From positions 34,694-98,693 of the forward strand of contig NZ_JAKRMY010000012.1 of assembly GCF_022346005.1 (NCBI RefSeq): DNA of 64,000 nucleotides, read 5' to 3'. Made by a program: the position numbers and the translations under genes. A model generated the notes under the pieces. It was not told the origin of the DNA. It ran no database searches and saw only the letters and a list, made by a program, of their open reading frames with translations. Shown here in pieces: positions 9,084 through 17,648 of the stretch. The stretch's first letter is position 1; every line of letters begins with the position of its first letter. This stretch comes from Corynebacterium sp. ACRPS. Lineage in GTDB: Bacteria > Actinomycetota > Actinomycetes > Mycobacteriales > Mycobacteriaceae.

Positions 9084-11324
9084 ATGGCAAACCGTGGTCC
9101 GCACGACCATGAAGAGTCCCACACAGGGGATTCCGACACCTCTCTCGCTCACTCCACTGGGGAAACTCACCCAACTGGGGACAAGGGCCATAAACCGCGC
9201 AACCAAGTCCGCGCCATCGTCGGCAGCTACAAGGCCGAAACCGGCGACGATGTCGGCGCAGACGAGGTGGCCGCGCCCAAGCCCAATTGGCCGGTCTTTA
9301 TCATTTCCGGTGTCCTGATTATCGCCATGGCCCTGTATGCGGGCTTTGGCAAAGAATCCGCGGCGAATACCCTCGCCCGCGTCACCGGATGGATCGGCAC
9401 GAACCTGGGATGGTTCTACGTCCTGACCGCCACCATCGCCGTGGTCTTCGTCCTCTACATCGCCTTTTCCAATACCGGCAGCATCCGCATGGGCCCGGAC
9501 CACTCCCGGCCCAAATTCAATACCTTCTCGTGGGTATCCATGCTCTTTGCCGCCGGCATCGGCGTGGACCTCATGTTCTTCGCCGTGGCCGAGCCGGTCA
9601 CGATGTACATGGACCCGCCGGTGGGCGATGGCGAAACCATGGAGGCCGCAAAAGAAGCCGTGGTCTATGCCATGTTCCACTACGGCCTTACCGGCTGGGC
9701 GCTCTATGCGCTAATGGGCATGGCCTTTGGTTACTTCGCCTACCGCCTGAATATGCCGTTGGCTATCCGCTCGGCGCTGTACCCGCTCATCGGCAAGCGC
9801 GTGCATGGGCCCATTGGTTCGGCGGTGGACATTGCCGCCATGCTGGGCACCGTCTTTGGCGTTACCGCATCCCTGGGCATCGGCGTGGTGCAGCTGTCCT
9901 ACGGGTTCCACCTCATCTTCGGCATCGAGCAAGGACTGGGGCTGCAATCAGGGCTCATCATTATCGCGGTCGCCATTGCGACGTTGTCTGCCGTATCCGG
10001 TGTGGATAAAGGCATTCGCTTCCTCTCCGAGCTCAATGTCTACCTGGCCATCGCGCTGATGATCTACGTCGTGGTCTTTGGCAAGACCGCCTACCTTTTC
10101 GACGCCATCGTCACCAATATCGGTGACTACGTCTCCAAGTTCCCCTCCTGGACGCTGGAGACCTTCGCCTTTGCTGAGGACCAAGCCAGCGTGGATACCT
10201 GGATGCAGTCCTGGACCCTCTTCTTCTGGGCCTGGTGGATTGCCTGGGCAACCTTCGTCGGCCTATTCCTGGCCCGCATTTCCCGCGGCCGCACGCTGCG
10301 CCAGTTCATCCTGGGCACGCTGACCTTCCCCTTCCTGTTCATCTTGATGTGGATGTCCTTCTTTGGCAATACCGCCCTGGACATGGTGCGCTCCGGTGAC
10401 TATCCGGAATTTGCAGAAAACGCCATCAACGTTCCGGAGCAGGGTTTCTACGACATGCTCCAGGAATTCCCTGGCTCCGCCATCGTCATCTTCCTGACCA
10501 CCTTCATCGGCCTGCTGCTGTATATCACCTCGGCCGACTCCGGTGCGCTGGTCATGTCGAACTTCACTTCCCGCATCACGGATAACCGGCAAGATGGCGC
10601 CCGGTGGCTGCGCATTTTCTGGTCCATCACCGTCGGCGCGCTCACCTTGGCGTTGCTACAGCTCGATGGCATTGCCACCGTGCAGTCTGCAACCGTGGTC
10701 ATGGGCCTACCCTTCGCGTTCGTGGTCTACCTCATCATGTTCTCGCTCTGGAAGTCGCTGCGCCTGGAAATCCTCCAGCGTGAGGCCCGGAAAACCGCGT
10801 TGCACGGCGCCATCAGCAGCCGCACCGAGCGCGAGCCGAGCGATTCCAACCTGTGGAAGAACCGCCTGGACCGCGCCAATTCCTTCCCCACCAAACAGGA
10901 CATGGATGACTACCTGCGGGGAACCGCCACCTACGCCCTCGAGCAGGTGGCCACGCAAATGCGCACCCGCGGCTATGACGCCATCTTGCTCACCAGTGAG
11001 CTTCCCGATGCCGAATTGCCCCAGCTCGATCTCGAAGTCCGGCTGCACAACGAGCGCCAATTCCGCTACCAGCTCTTCCCTGTTTCCGCGGAGCGCCCGG
11101 ACTTCTGCGAGGGCGACGGCGAGTACTACCGCCTTGAGGTCTACGACATGACCGGTTCGCTGGGCTATGACGTCTACGGCTACTCCGAAAACCAGATCAT
11201 CAATAACGTGCTGGACCTGTACGAGCGCCACCTGGCATTCCTCTACATGCAGCAAAGCCAGCCGGGCGATTCCGATGTCTCCGATGGCGCCGAGCCGGAA
11301 CGCACCTGGCGCGAAGATAGTTAA
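9084..11324 (+). CDS. betT: BCCT family choline transporter with long C-terminal domain
   Basis: 746 residues. A hydrophilic N-terminal tail of about 65 residues, twelve membrane helices (about 70-550), then a soluble C-terminal domain of about 190 residues. AAGIGVDLMFFAVAEP near 155-170 is the substrate/cation-site segment; an Asp in this glycine-rich stretch is typical of BetT-like, proton-coupled carriers, while sodium-coupled BetP has Met-Gly there. Family helix with WTLFFWAWWIAWATFVGLFLARISRGR near 375-401 holds the Trp-rich aromatic box. The C-terminal domain matches BetT osmosensory tails in size. Followed after 45 bp by betB. Confidence 0.88.
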   Translation: MANRGPHDHEESHTGDSDTSLAHSTGETHPTGDKGHKPRNQVRAIVGSYKAETGDDVGADEVAAPKPNWPVFIISGVLIIAMALYAGFGKESAANTLARVTGWIGTNLGWFYVLTATIAVVFVLYIAFSNTGSIRMGPDHSRPKFNTFSWVSMLFAAGIGVDLMFFAVAEPVTMYMDPPVGDGETMEAAKEAVVYAMFHYGLTGWALYALMGMAFGYFAYRLNMPLAIRSALYPLIGKRVHGPIGSAVDIAAMLGTVFGVTASLGIGVVQLSYGFHLIFGIEQGLGLQSGLIIIAVAIATLSAVSGVDKGIRFLSELNVYLAIALMIYVVVFGKTAYLFDAIVTNIGDYVSKFPSWTLETFAFAEDQASVDTWMQSWTLFFWAWWIAWATFVGLFLARISRGRTLRQFILGTLTFPFLFILMWMSFFGNTALDMVRSGDYPEFAENAINVPEQGFYDMLQEFPGSAIVIFLTTFIGLLLYITSADSGALVMSNFTSRITDNRQDGARWLRIFWSITVGALTLALLQLDGIATVQSATVVMGLPFAFVVYLIMFSLWKSLRLEILQREARKTALHGAISSRTEREPSDSNLWKNRLDRANSFPTKQDMDDYLRGTATYALEQVATQMRTRGYDAILLTSELPDAELPQLDLEVRLHNERQFRYQLFPVSAERPDFCEGDGEYYRLEVYDMTGSLGYDVYGYSENQIINNVLDLYERHLAFLYMQQSQPGDSDVSDGAEPERTWREDS

Positions 11325-11369
11325 ACTGGCGGGCGATACCGCCGCAATTAGAGAAAGGTTGCTTGCACT

Positions 11370-12947
11370 TTGAGCACCCAGAACACCTTGTTCGATCCCA
11401 CGACCACCGAATTGCTCCAGGGCGTGCACTCCGGTGATGCCCCGAAGTCGCTCTTCATCAACGGCCAGTGGGAGGCCGCCCAGGATGGCGAGACCCGCAC
11501 CATTGTCTGCCCTGCCGATGGCTCTACCGTCGGCGTCGTCTCCGAGGCATCCGAGGCAGATACCCTGCGTGCCATCCAGGTTGCACGTGAAACATTCGAT
11601 AAGGGCGAGTGGGCCGCAACGCCGTCCGCCGAGCGCGGCAAGATTGTCATCCGCCTGGCGGATTTCATCCGGGAACACAAGGAACTTTTTGCCCAAGCCG
11701 AATCCGCGGATACCGGCAAGCGCTACGAGGAATCCCTGGGCGATATGGACGATATTGCCAATGCTTTCGAGTACTTCGGCACCTTGGCCCAGCACCAAGC
11801 CGGCCGCGTGGTCGACCCGCAAGATCCCAACCTGCGCTCGCGCATCGACGCCGAGCCGGTGGGCGTCTGCGGCCTGATTACCCCGTGGAACTACCCGCTG
11901 CTGCAGGTGTCCTGGAAGGTGGGCCCAGCCCTTGCTGCCGGCAATACCTTCGTGCTCAAGCAGGCGGAGCTGACTCCGCACACCGCCATGCTGCTCATGG
12001 CGGCGCTGAAGGAATGCGGCCTGCCGGATGGCGTGGGCAACCTCATCACCGGCGCCGGCGCCAACTGCGGCAATCCGCTCTCCCAGCACCCCGACGTGGA
12101 CATGGTCTCCTTCACCGGCGGCCTTATCACCGGCAAGCTGATTGCAAAGAACGCGGCAGAGACCGTCAAGCGCACCGCGCTGGAGCTCGGCGGCAAGAAC
12201 CCGAACGTCATCTTCGCCGATGCCAACTTCGACGTCGCCGTGGATAACGCGCTCAACGGCGCCTTCTTCCACTCCGGCCAGGTCTGCTCCGCTGGCTCGC
12301 GCATCGTAGTGGAAGAGTCCCTGCACGATAAATTCGTTGCCGCACTGGTCGAGCGCGCCGAGAAGATCAAGATCGGTGGCCCCACCGATGAGAAGGCCGA
12401 GACCGGCCCGCTCATTTCGGCCGATCACCGCGAGAAGGTAGCAGCCTACGTGGACAAGGCCCGCGAACAAGGCGCCAAGATCCTCACCGGCGGCCGCGCC
12501 GCCACCAGCGAGGACACCAACGGCCAGCACGGCACCGGCACCACGGATCTGGGCCAGGGCGTGTACTACCTGCCCACGATTATCGATGGCGCTACCCGCG
12601 AGATGGACTGCGTCCACGACGAGGCCTTCGGTCCGACCGTGACCATCGAGACCTTCACCACTGAGGAGGAGGCCATCGAGATCGCAAACGACACCGAGTA
12701 TGGCCTGGCCGGCGCGGTGTACACCTCCGATGCCGGCCGCGCCGAGCGCGTTGCCCGCGCCCTGCGCCACGGCACCATTTGGATCAATGATTTCCACCCG
12801 TACCTGCCGCAGGCGGAATGGGGCGGCTACAAGCAGTCCGGTAATGGCCGCGAGCTGGGCCCCACCGGCCTTGCCGAATACCAAGAGCACAAGCACGTGT
12901 ACCAGAACCTGGCCCCTGCCGCATGGGATCAGTTCGGTCTGCAATAA
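11370..12947 (+). CDS. betB: Betaine aldehyde dehydrogenase
   Basis: 525 residues, NAD-dependent aldehyde dehydrogenase. Catalytic Glu in LELGGKNPN near residue 272, catalytic Cys in FFHSGQVCSAGSRI near 305, and WNYPLLQVSWKVGPALAAGN near 175 as part of the cofactor site. It completes conversion of choline to glycine betaine, an osmoprotectant. The start is a TTG (11370), with AGAAAGG about ten bases upstream; no ATG fits the family N-terminus. About 30 residues longer than typical BetB, mostly at the N-terminus and a loop near 380-395. Confidence 0.9.
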   Translation: MSTQNTLFDPTTTELLQGVHSGDAPKSLFINGQWEAAQDGETRTIVCPADGSTVGVVSEASEADTLRAIQVARETFDKGEWAATPSAERGKIVIRLADFIREHKELFAQAESADTGKRYEESLGDMDDIANAFEYFGTLAQHQAGRVVDPQDPNLRSRIDAEPVGVCGLITPWNYPLLQVSWKVGPALAAGNTFVLKQAELTPHTAMLLMAALKECGLPDGVGNLITGAGANCGNPLSQHPDVDMVSFTGGLITGKLIAKNAAETVKRTALELGGKNPNVIFADANFDVAVDNALNGAFFHSGQVCSAGSRIVVEESLHDKFVAALVERAEKIKIGGPTDEKAETGPLISADHREKVAAYVDKAREQGAKILTGGRAATSEDTNGQHGTGTTDLGQGVYYLPTIIDGATREMDCVHDEAFGPTVTIETFTTEEEAIEIANDTEYGLAGAVYTSDAGRAERVARALRHGTIWINDFHPYLPQAEWGGYKQSGNGRELGPTGLAEYQEHKHVYQNLAPAAWDQFGLQ

Positions 12948-12968
12948 GGCGCAAAAAATTATAAAGCC

Positions 12969-13006
12969 TAAGGCCCCTCGCTCATTGATGAGCCTGCGAG
13001 GCCTTA
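12969..13006. terminator. Hairpin after betB
   Basis: TAAGGCC-CTCGC and GCGAGGCCTTA form a stem of about 11 pairs with one bulge around a 14-base loop. On the plus strand the tail is A-rich, while on the minus strand the stem is followed by TTTATAATTTTTT, so it looks stronger for leftward transcripts, although no leftward gene reaches it. It may simply end the betTB mRNA. Confidence 0.55.
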
Positions 13007-13067
13007 AAAACTATTCATTAACCCATTTTGCTGCTGTGTAATTCATCTCGATCACCGCGTTGGCAAC

Positions 13068-13073
13068 TATAAT
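13068..13073 (+). promoter_or_regulatory. TATAAT hexamer upstream of the HEPN-like gene
   Basis: Perfect TATAAT 41 bp before the ATG at 13115; no good -35 at the usual distance. A ribosome-binding site AGGA lies seven bases before the ATG. Confidence 0.4.
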
Positions 13074-13114
13074 CATGGCCTGTACTTGGCCAAATCTATT
13101 TTTTAGGATCTCTA

Positions 13115-14467
13115 ATGAAAGATCTCAGCACCCTCGAATTAGAAATAGAGAACCCCAAAACACGAGCACTCCTCTCCGAAGTTATTAATTGCTATCATGC
13201 AGGCGCCCACCGTGCCTCACTAGTTTCGCTGTGGATCACAGTTGCCGTAGACCTTATCCATAAACTTCGATATCTGGCAGATACTGGCGATAATGAAGTG
13301 CGCAAGCACTTGGAAGGCTATGACACTGCTATTAGAGATAAAAACGTCACCCGAGCTCAAGAGTTCGAAAGGACACTCCTCAAGAAGTGCGAAGAAGAAT
13401 TTAATCTTCTAACCCACCGGGAAAGAGAGGAACTCCAAAGGCTTAAGACAGATCGAGATTTGTGCGCTCATCCTGGCTTCATCGAGAATGATAAACTGTT
13501 TGAACCCGACGGAGAACTAGTACGCTCTCATATTATCGCCGCACATCGTGCAACATTCTCTCATCCACCGATAGCGGGTAAGGCTCAACTCGAACTATTC
13601 AAAAAAGAAATCTTAAGCGACGGTTGGCCCGACGATGAAGACTACTTTGTTGACCGTTTCTACCGGCATTCCACAAAATCGACACAACTGAATCTTTGCA
13701 AGCTCTTGATCAAGTGGAGCTTAAAATCCACTGCGGAGCTACCAGAGAAAGATCCGAGGGTAGGTTCACGGGCACGGTCATCAGCTTGTAGCCTGAGCAC
13801 TGCAGCACCCGGTGATTTCGAAAGAGCTCTTAACAGCGTTCTTGCTAACTGGGAGAAAAGCGGAAAGCTAGATGACGCCACTCTTATTCGTGCTGTCGGG
13901 GCATACGGCTCACAGCAGACTTTTTGGGATACTATCCCCGGAACCGCCGAAAAACGTCTATCAACGGTAATCTCCGCAGCTAAAGACTCCGATCTCTTTT
14001 CAAAAGGTTACGTAGCTGGCGACCCTCCGCTCAAACAGAAATTTAGGGACCGCAGATCTCAACTAATCGACAATCTGGAAGCAAAGCAACTAGCTACATT
14101 ACATAATTTAACTTCCGATCGTGAATCTTTAATTCAACGGGCTTTAGTGCTGGTCAGGGAATCTTGCAGTTTTCGTGATGCCGAGGCGAATCTTCGCGCT
14201 TTGGAACTTTTTGCTAAAGATTTAAAAAAGGATCATATAGAGACACTATTTCAGGCAATAAAGAACAATAAATACGATCAGGTTCGTCTAGCGGCGAGAA
14301 CCGAAACAATTCTTATCAGCATCATTAAACAACAAGAAAATATAGATGCGTCACTGGATAATTGGAAGTCAATTGTCAACTGGCTTAGCGAACGTGGCTC
14401 AGAAGATTCAAATGATGACTACTTGTACTTAGATCTGTCAAAAGCCCTCAAGGATTTGAGTCACTAG
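13115..14467 (+). CDS. Unrecognised 450-residue protein with HEPN-like N-terminal domain
   Basis: I do not recognise a named family. The first 160 residues are helical, with a helix (ASLVSLWITVAVDLIHKLRYL, about 34-54) and then LQRLKTDRDLCAHPGF: Arg114 and His119 make an RX4H motif, the catalytic signature of HEPN ribonucleases, in the position expected after a long helix pair as in DUF4145-like proteins. The remaining 290 residues are charged and helical, without motifs I can name. Base composition and codon use are clearly A+T-richer than the neighbours, and 440 bp of similar DNA follow, so horizontal acquisition is likely. A role in phage defence is inference; there is no partner gene beside it. 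Confidence 0.7.
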   Translation: MKDLSTLELEIENPKTRALLSEVINCYHAGAHRASLVSLWITVAVDLIHKLRYLADTGDNEVRKHLEGYDTAIRDKNVTRAQEFERTLLKKCEEEFNLLTHREREELQRLKTDRDLCAHPGFIENDKLFEPDGELVRSHIIAAHRATFSHPPIAGKAQLELFKKEILSDGWPDDEDYFVDRFYRHSTKSTQLNLCKLLIKWSLKSTAELPEKDPRVGSRARSSACSLSTAAPGDFERALNSVLANWEKSGKLDDATLIRAVGAYGSQQTFWDTIPGTAEKRLSTVISAAKDSDLFSKGYVAGDPPLKQKFRDRRSQLIDNLEAKQLATLHNLTSDRESLIQRALVLVRESCSFRDAEANLRALELFAKDLKKDHIETLFQAIKNNKYDQVRLAARTETILISIIKQQENIDASLDNWKSIVNWLSERGSEDSNDDYLYLDLSKALKDLSH

Positions 14468-14911
14468 TGACCGAGCATAACAGGCAGAGTAGTTTTGAAG
14501 TGAAACTCATCTAAACTCAGAAAACTTCACAAGCTTAATCATCCAAGCTTGGTTCCATGTACTAAGTAAAATTTGAGGCTTCGTAATTTATTTGAAAATC
14601 GCGAGCGCTTAATCCGTTTTCGCGATGTTCATCCTCGCATGTCACTCCAAGTCGACGGAACACATCAGCTAAGTAATTTTCGTTGTTCAAATCCTATTTG
14701 ACTGCTTCTCGTGCAAGTTTGCACTGCTACTTAAACGCTCCAAACCTTTGGTGAACTTTCAAGAAAATTTTCAAAACTCTATAAATATTTGTCGCACAAT
14801 ATCGAGAACTCAGGTTCCTTTTCTCTCTTCTTCTAACTTACTTGTCGTTACAAAGGGATCGTCATTTACACTCCGGAGTATCAAAGGTTCGATGCTCGAA
14901 AGCAAGGCAGC
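14468..14911. other. A+T-rich non-coding stretch
   Basis: 444 bp with no open frame worth calling on either strand. Composition matches the preceding gene, so both probably arrived together. It has one modest inverted repeat, ATCGCGA...TCGCGAT (about 14598-14626), and two AAGCTT sites around 14531-14550. No tRNA, CRISPR repeat or clear terminator is visible. Confidence 0.6.
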
Positions 14912-15622
14912 CTAGCTTTGCGTGCGCGGCTTGATGGTCATCGTATCCACGTTGACGTGGGCCGGTTGGGCAGCAACCCAGCGGATGGCCTCGGCAATAT
15001 CCTCTGCCACGAGGTTGAGCTGGCCGTCATACACCTTGGCCGCGCGTTTCTCATCGCCCTTGAAGCGCACCAAGGAAAAGTCCGTGGCCACGCGGCCAGG
15101 ATCGATCTCGGTAACGCGCACATCGTGGTTTTCTAGGCGCAGCGCGCGAGAAATCACGCGCACGCCGTGCTTCGCGGTGTTATAGCCTGAACCGCCTTCG
15201 TACACCGTCCAGCCGGCAATGGAACCGACATTAATAATCAGCCCGGAAAGATCCGGCACCCGCTCTAACTTGGGCATGAGCGCCTGAATCATGCGCACGG
15301 TGCCGAGCACGTTGGTCTCGTACATCCACTGCCAGTCCTCAATGGAGGTATCGACAAGCGGCTCCAAGCCCTTGGCACCGCCGGCGTTATTGACCAAAAG
15401 ATCTACGCGGTCGAGGTGGGAGACGAACTTGGAAACAGAAACATCGGAGGTAACGTCCAGCTCATAGGCCTCGCCACCGATTTCATTGGCAAGCTGCTGC
15501 AGGCGGTCTGTGCGGCGAGCTCCCACCACGACGTGCCAACCGTCCTTGGCCAAAGAGCGCGCGGTGGCCTCCCCAATACCAGAGGAGGCACCGGTTACTA
15601 CTGCTACTTTCTTTTCAGTCAT
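14912..15622 (-). CDS. Short-chain dehydrogenase/reductase (classical SDR)
   Basis: 236 residues. TGASSGIG at about 10-17 binds the nucleotide, NNAG near 84-87, and the YNTAK catalytic Tyr-Lys pair near 151-155 with an upstream Ser in NVGSIAG. The Arg-Arg after the second strand (GARRTD) favours NADP(H). This is the YdfG/serine-dehydrogenase-like subgroup of NADP-dependent hydroxy-acid oxidoreductases. The start is the ATG of MTEKKVAVV at 15622; the longer frame upstream runs antisense through the next gene and is not used. Confidence 0.85.
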   Translation of the reverse strand: MTEKKVAVVTGASSGIGEATARSLAKDGWHVVVGARRTDRLQQLANEIGGEAYELDVTSDVSVSKFVSHLDRVDLLVNNAGGAKGLEPLVDTSIEDWQWMYETNVLGTVRMIQALMPKLERVPDLSGLIINVGSIAGWTVYEGGSGYNTAKHGVRVISRALRLENHDVRVTEIDPGRVATDFSLVRFKGDEKRAAKVYDGQLNLVAEDIAEAIRWVAAQPAHVNVDTMTIKPRTQS

Positions 15623-15665
15623 GCACCCCATGCTACGCAGCGCGCAGCACGGTGCAGGGCTTTTT

Positions 15666-16208
15666 CTACTGGAGTGCGTCCTCGAGCTCAGAAAGCAGGG
15701 AATTTGCGCGCTCGTAGGAGTCATCGCTGGGGCGGAATTCGCCGTCGTTCCAATCGGTAAAGATATTAAAGTCCAGCTGGTTGCGCAGCTGTGGCATGGA
15801 GAAGTTAGCCACGACATTGCGCCATGCCTCGACCGCGCGCACGCCGCCGACGGAACCATAGCCCACGAAGGCCACCGGCTTGCCCGCCCATTCCGCGCCG
15901 AGCGAGTCGTAAGCATTCTTGAACGCACCGGGCACGGAGTGTTTGTACTCCGGGGTCACGAAGACGAAGCCATCGCAGGCATCGACGGCCTTGGACCATT
16001 CCTGCACGTTGGCGTCATCGTACTGCTTATTCGCCGCACCCGGAACAACCTCGCTGGTGAGGATGGGGATATTGAACTTCTTGAGCTCCAACAGCTGGTA
16101 CTCCACGCCATTCTCACGGCCTTGGGCGAGGTCGTTGACCCACTCGCCTACTGCCTGGCCTGCCGCCTTATCGCGGGTGGAACCGATGATGATGCCAATT
16201 CGGGACAT
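15666..16208 (-). CDS. NADPH-dependent FMN reductase
   Basis: 180 residues with a flavodoxin-like fold: GSTRDKAAG near 9-17 as the FMN phosphate loop, TPEYKHSVPGAFKNAYD near 85-101 as the second flavin loop, and VGYGSVGGVRAVE near 113-125. Such enzymes reduce quinones, azo dyes or FMN with NADPH. It lies 43 bp upstream of the SDR on the same strand, so the two may form a small redox operon. Confidence 0.86.
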   Translation of the reverse strand: MSRIGIIIGSTRDKAAGQAVGEWVNDLAQGRENGVEYQLLELKKFNIPILTSEVVPGAANKQYDDANVQEWSKAVDACDGFVFVTPEYKHSVPGAFKNAYDSLGAEWAGKPVAFVGYGSVGGVRAVEAWRNVVANFSMPQLRNQLDFNIFTDWNDGEFRPSDDSYERANSLLSELEDALQ

Positions 16209-16247
16209 AAGAAAAACCTCTTTTCTTCAACCTTTATGTAACCCGCC

Positions 16248-16937
16248 CTAGCCTACCGCGCTCGCCGAAACTTGTCTGATGGTGATATTGATTCTGCCTT
16301 CTTGCAGCCCGCATCCCTCCGGCAGCGTGCCATCATTTACCCGCACCACCCCGTGGTAGGCAAAGCGCTTCGGCCCGCCAAAGACCACCAAATCACCCGA
16401 GCACAGGGTCACATCGTCCCAGGGCTTGGTGCGATTTTCGGTATGGCCTATGCGGAAGAGGGCCTCATCCCCAATCGAAAGCGAAATCACGGGCGCGGGC
16501 GATTCCTCAGAGTCATCTACGTGCATGCCCATCGCCGAGCCGGGCGGATAATAATTCACCAGCGCCATCTCCGGCACGAAGTTATCCACCCATGGTTCCA
16601 GCTCCGGGGCAATCTGGGCCGCCTGTCGCAGCGCCGCCGGGGCCAATTCCCGCAGGCTATCCGGTACCGGCGGCACCCGCGTGCCTTCCATATTGTCCAC
16701 GTACCGGTAGCTGGGATAATGCCAATACCGGCCAAGATGCAGCTGAAATACGCTCATCTGCCCACCCGATTTCAGCCGCGGCTGCACCATCGCCATCGGC
16801 GTATGCGCATACGCGCGAGCGATCTCCCGTGTCTCTTCTACCAGGGCCTTTTGCTTGCCGATGCCCACCCATCCCGGCACGTGCCCCACGCCCGGCGCGA
16901 CGTACGCATTCGGCCGCGGCAGCGAATCAAAAAGCAT
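16248..16937 (-). CDS. AlkB-like 2-oxoglutarate/Fe(II)-dependent dioxygenase
   Basis: 229 residues. The double-stranded beta-helix ligands are visible: HVDDSE (HxD iron ligands, about residue 137), the distal His in FAYHGVVRV near 191, and the two C-terminal arginines in GRINITIRQ that bind 2-oxoglutarate. MALVNYYPPGSAMGMH is the typical AlkB lead-in. AlkB removes methyl groups from N1-methyladenine and N3-methylcytosine. It diverges from the acetyltransferase gene, and the perfect palindrome at 16946-16966 lies just before its start. Confidence 0.85.
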   Translation of the reverse strand: MLFDSLPRPNAYVAPGVGHVPGWVGIGKQKALVEETREIARAYAHTPMAMVQPRLKSGGQMSVFQLHLGRYWHYPSYRYVDNMEGTRVPPVPDSLRELAPAALRQAAQIAPELEPWVDNFVPEMALVNYYPPGSAMGMHVDDSEESPAPVISLSIGDEALFRIGHTENRTKPWDDVTLCSGDLVVFGGPKRFAYHGVVRVNDGTLPEGCGLQEGRINITIRQVSASAVG

Positions 16938-16945
16938 GCCTCCAC

Positions 16946-16966
16946 CCTAACCGCTAATCGGTTAGG
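16946..16966. promoter_or_regulatory. Perfect 8-bp palindrome between alkB-like and acetyltransferase genes, probable operator
   Basis: CCTAACCG-N5-CGGTTAGG, exact, in the 54-bp gap between divergent genes. It covers a TAGGGT hexamer six bases before the alkB-like ATG on the minus strand and the -35 zone of the plus-strand promoter, so one bound dimer could close both. Arm length and spacing resemble TetR-family operators, but no regulator gene is adjacent. Confidence 0.6.
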
Positions 16967-16978
16967 CCACGCGCCCTC

Positions 16979-16984
16979 TACAAT
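16979..16984 (+). promoter_or_regulatory. -10 element of a leaderless promoter
   Basis: TACAAT ends seven bases before the ATG at 16992, which has no ribosome-binding site, so transcription probably begins at the A of the start codon. Confidence 0.5.
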
Positions 16985-16991
16985 GGCCACC

Positions 16992-17648
16992 ATGGATGAA
17001 CAGAAGCTGCACGACCTGCAACGCTACGGCACTTGGGAGCGAATGACCGGTGGGCAGTGGCATCTGCCGGGCATGGGGGACATCGATAAGGAGCACCAGC
17101 GCACCTTTGGGTTGATTGGGCAGTTCAACGATCTGCACAACACCGATAAGGAGCAGGCGCAGGCAATCTTGCGGGAGATCTTGCCGGAGGAATCACACGT
17201 GCCGGGGGCGCACGCGCCGCTGAATATGGAATACGGTTGCAATATCGTCTGTGGGGAAGGCGTCTTCATCAACTTTGGCAGCAGCATATTGGCCCAGGCC
17301 AAGGTCACATTCGGGGACCGCGTGCTGATTGGGCCCAATTGCTCGTTTATTACGGTGGGCCACCCCGTTAACGATCACGCGATGCGCGAGGGCGGGTGGG
17401 AAATCGCCCACCCCATCACCGTGGGGCGCAATACGTGGTTTGGGGCCAATGCCACCGTCATGCCGGGGGTTACCATTGGTGAAAACTGCGTTATTGGTGC
17501 CGGCACGCTGGTGACCAAGGATATCCCGGATAATTCGCTGGTCCTGGGCACGCCCGGCCGCGTGGTGCGCACGCTGGACGGCGATGAGGATTCGTGGGAG
17601 CGCAAGGATTTGGACGGCCCCGTGGAAGGTTTTGGGGCCGCCAACTAA
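16992..17648 (+). CDS. Maltose/galactoside O-acetyltransferase-like hexapeptide protein
   Basis: 218 residues. The N-terminal 60 residues form the Mac domain; residues from about 90 make a left-handed beta-helix of hexapeptide repeats (for example VTFGDRVLIGPNC and VTIGENCVIGAGTLVTKDIP). The catalytic His is in TVGHPVND near 125. Such enzymes transfer acetyl from acetyl-CoA to sugars. The usual length is about 185, so this one has extra C-terminal residues (DEDSWERKDLDGPVEGF). ATG at 16992 chosen because of the leaderless promoter; an in-frame ATG nine bases upstream is possible. Its stop is immediately followed by the helicase ATG. Confidence 0.82.
   Translation: MDEQKLHDLQRYGTWERMTGGQWHLPGMGDIDKEHQRTFGLIGQFNDLHNTDKEQAQAILREILPEESHVPGAHAPLNMEYGCNIVCGEGVFINFGSSILAQAKVTFGDRVLIGPNCSFITVGHPVNDHAMREGGWEIAHPITVGRNTWFGANATVMPGVTIGENCVIGAGTLVTKDIPDNSLVLGTPGRVVRTLDGDEDSWERKDLDGPVEGFGAAN

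Noticed and set aside
10707..12944. 745-residue open frame on the minus strand
   Set aside because: It lies exactly opposite betT and betB, whose protein families are certain. Long antisense frames are common in high-G+C coding DNA; the translation is low-complexity (G, A, V, L-rich) without motifs.
15623..15928. N-terminal extension of the SDR
   Set aside because: The extension runs antisense through the FMN reductase gene and is Ser/Arg-rich; the Rossmann strand begins at MTEKKVAVV.
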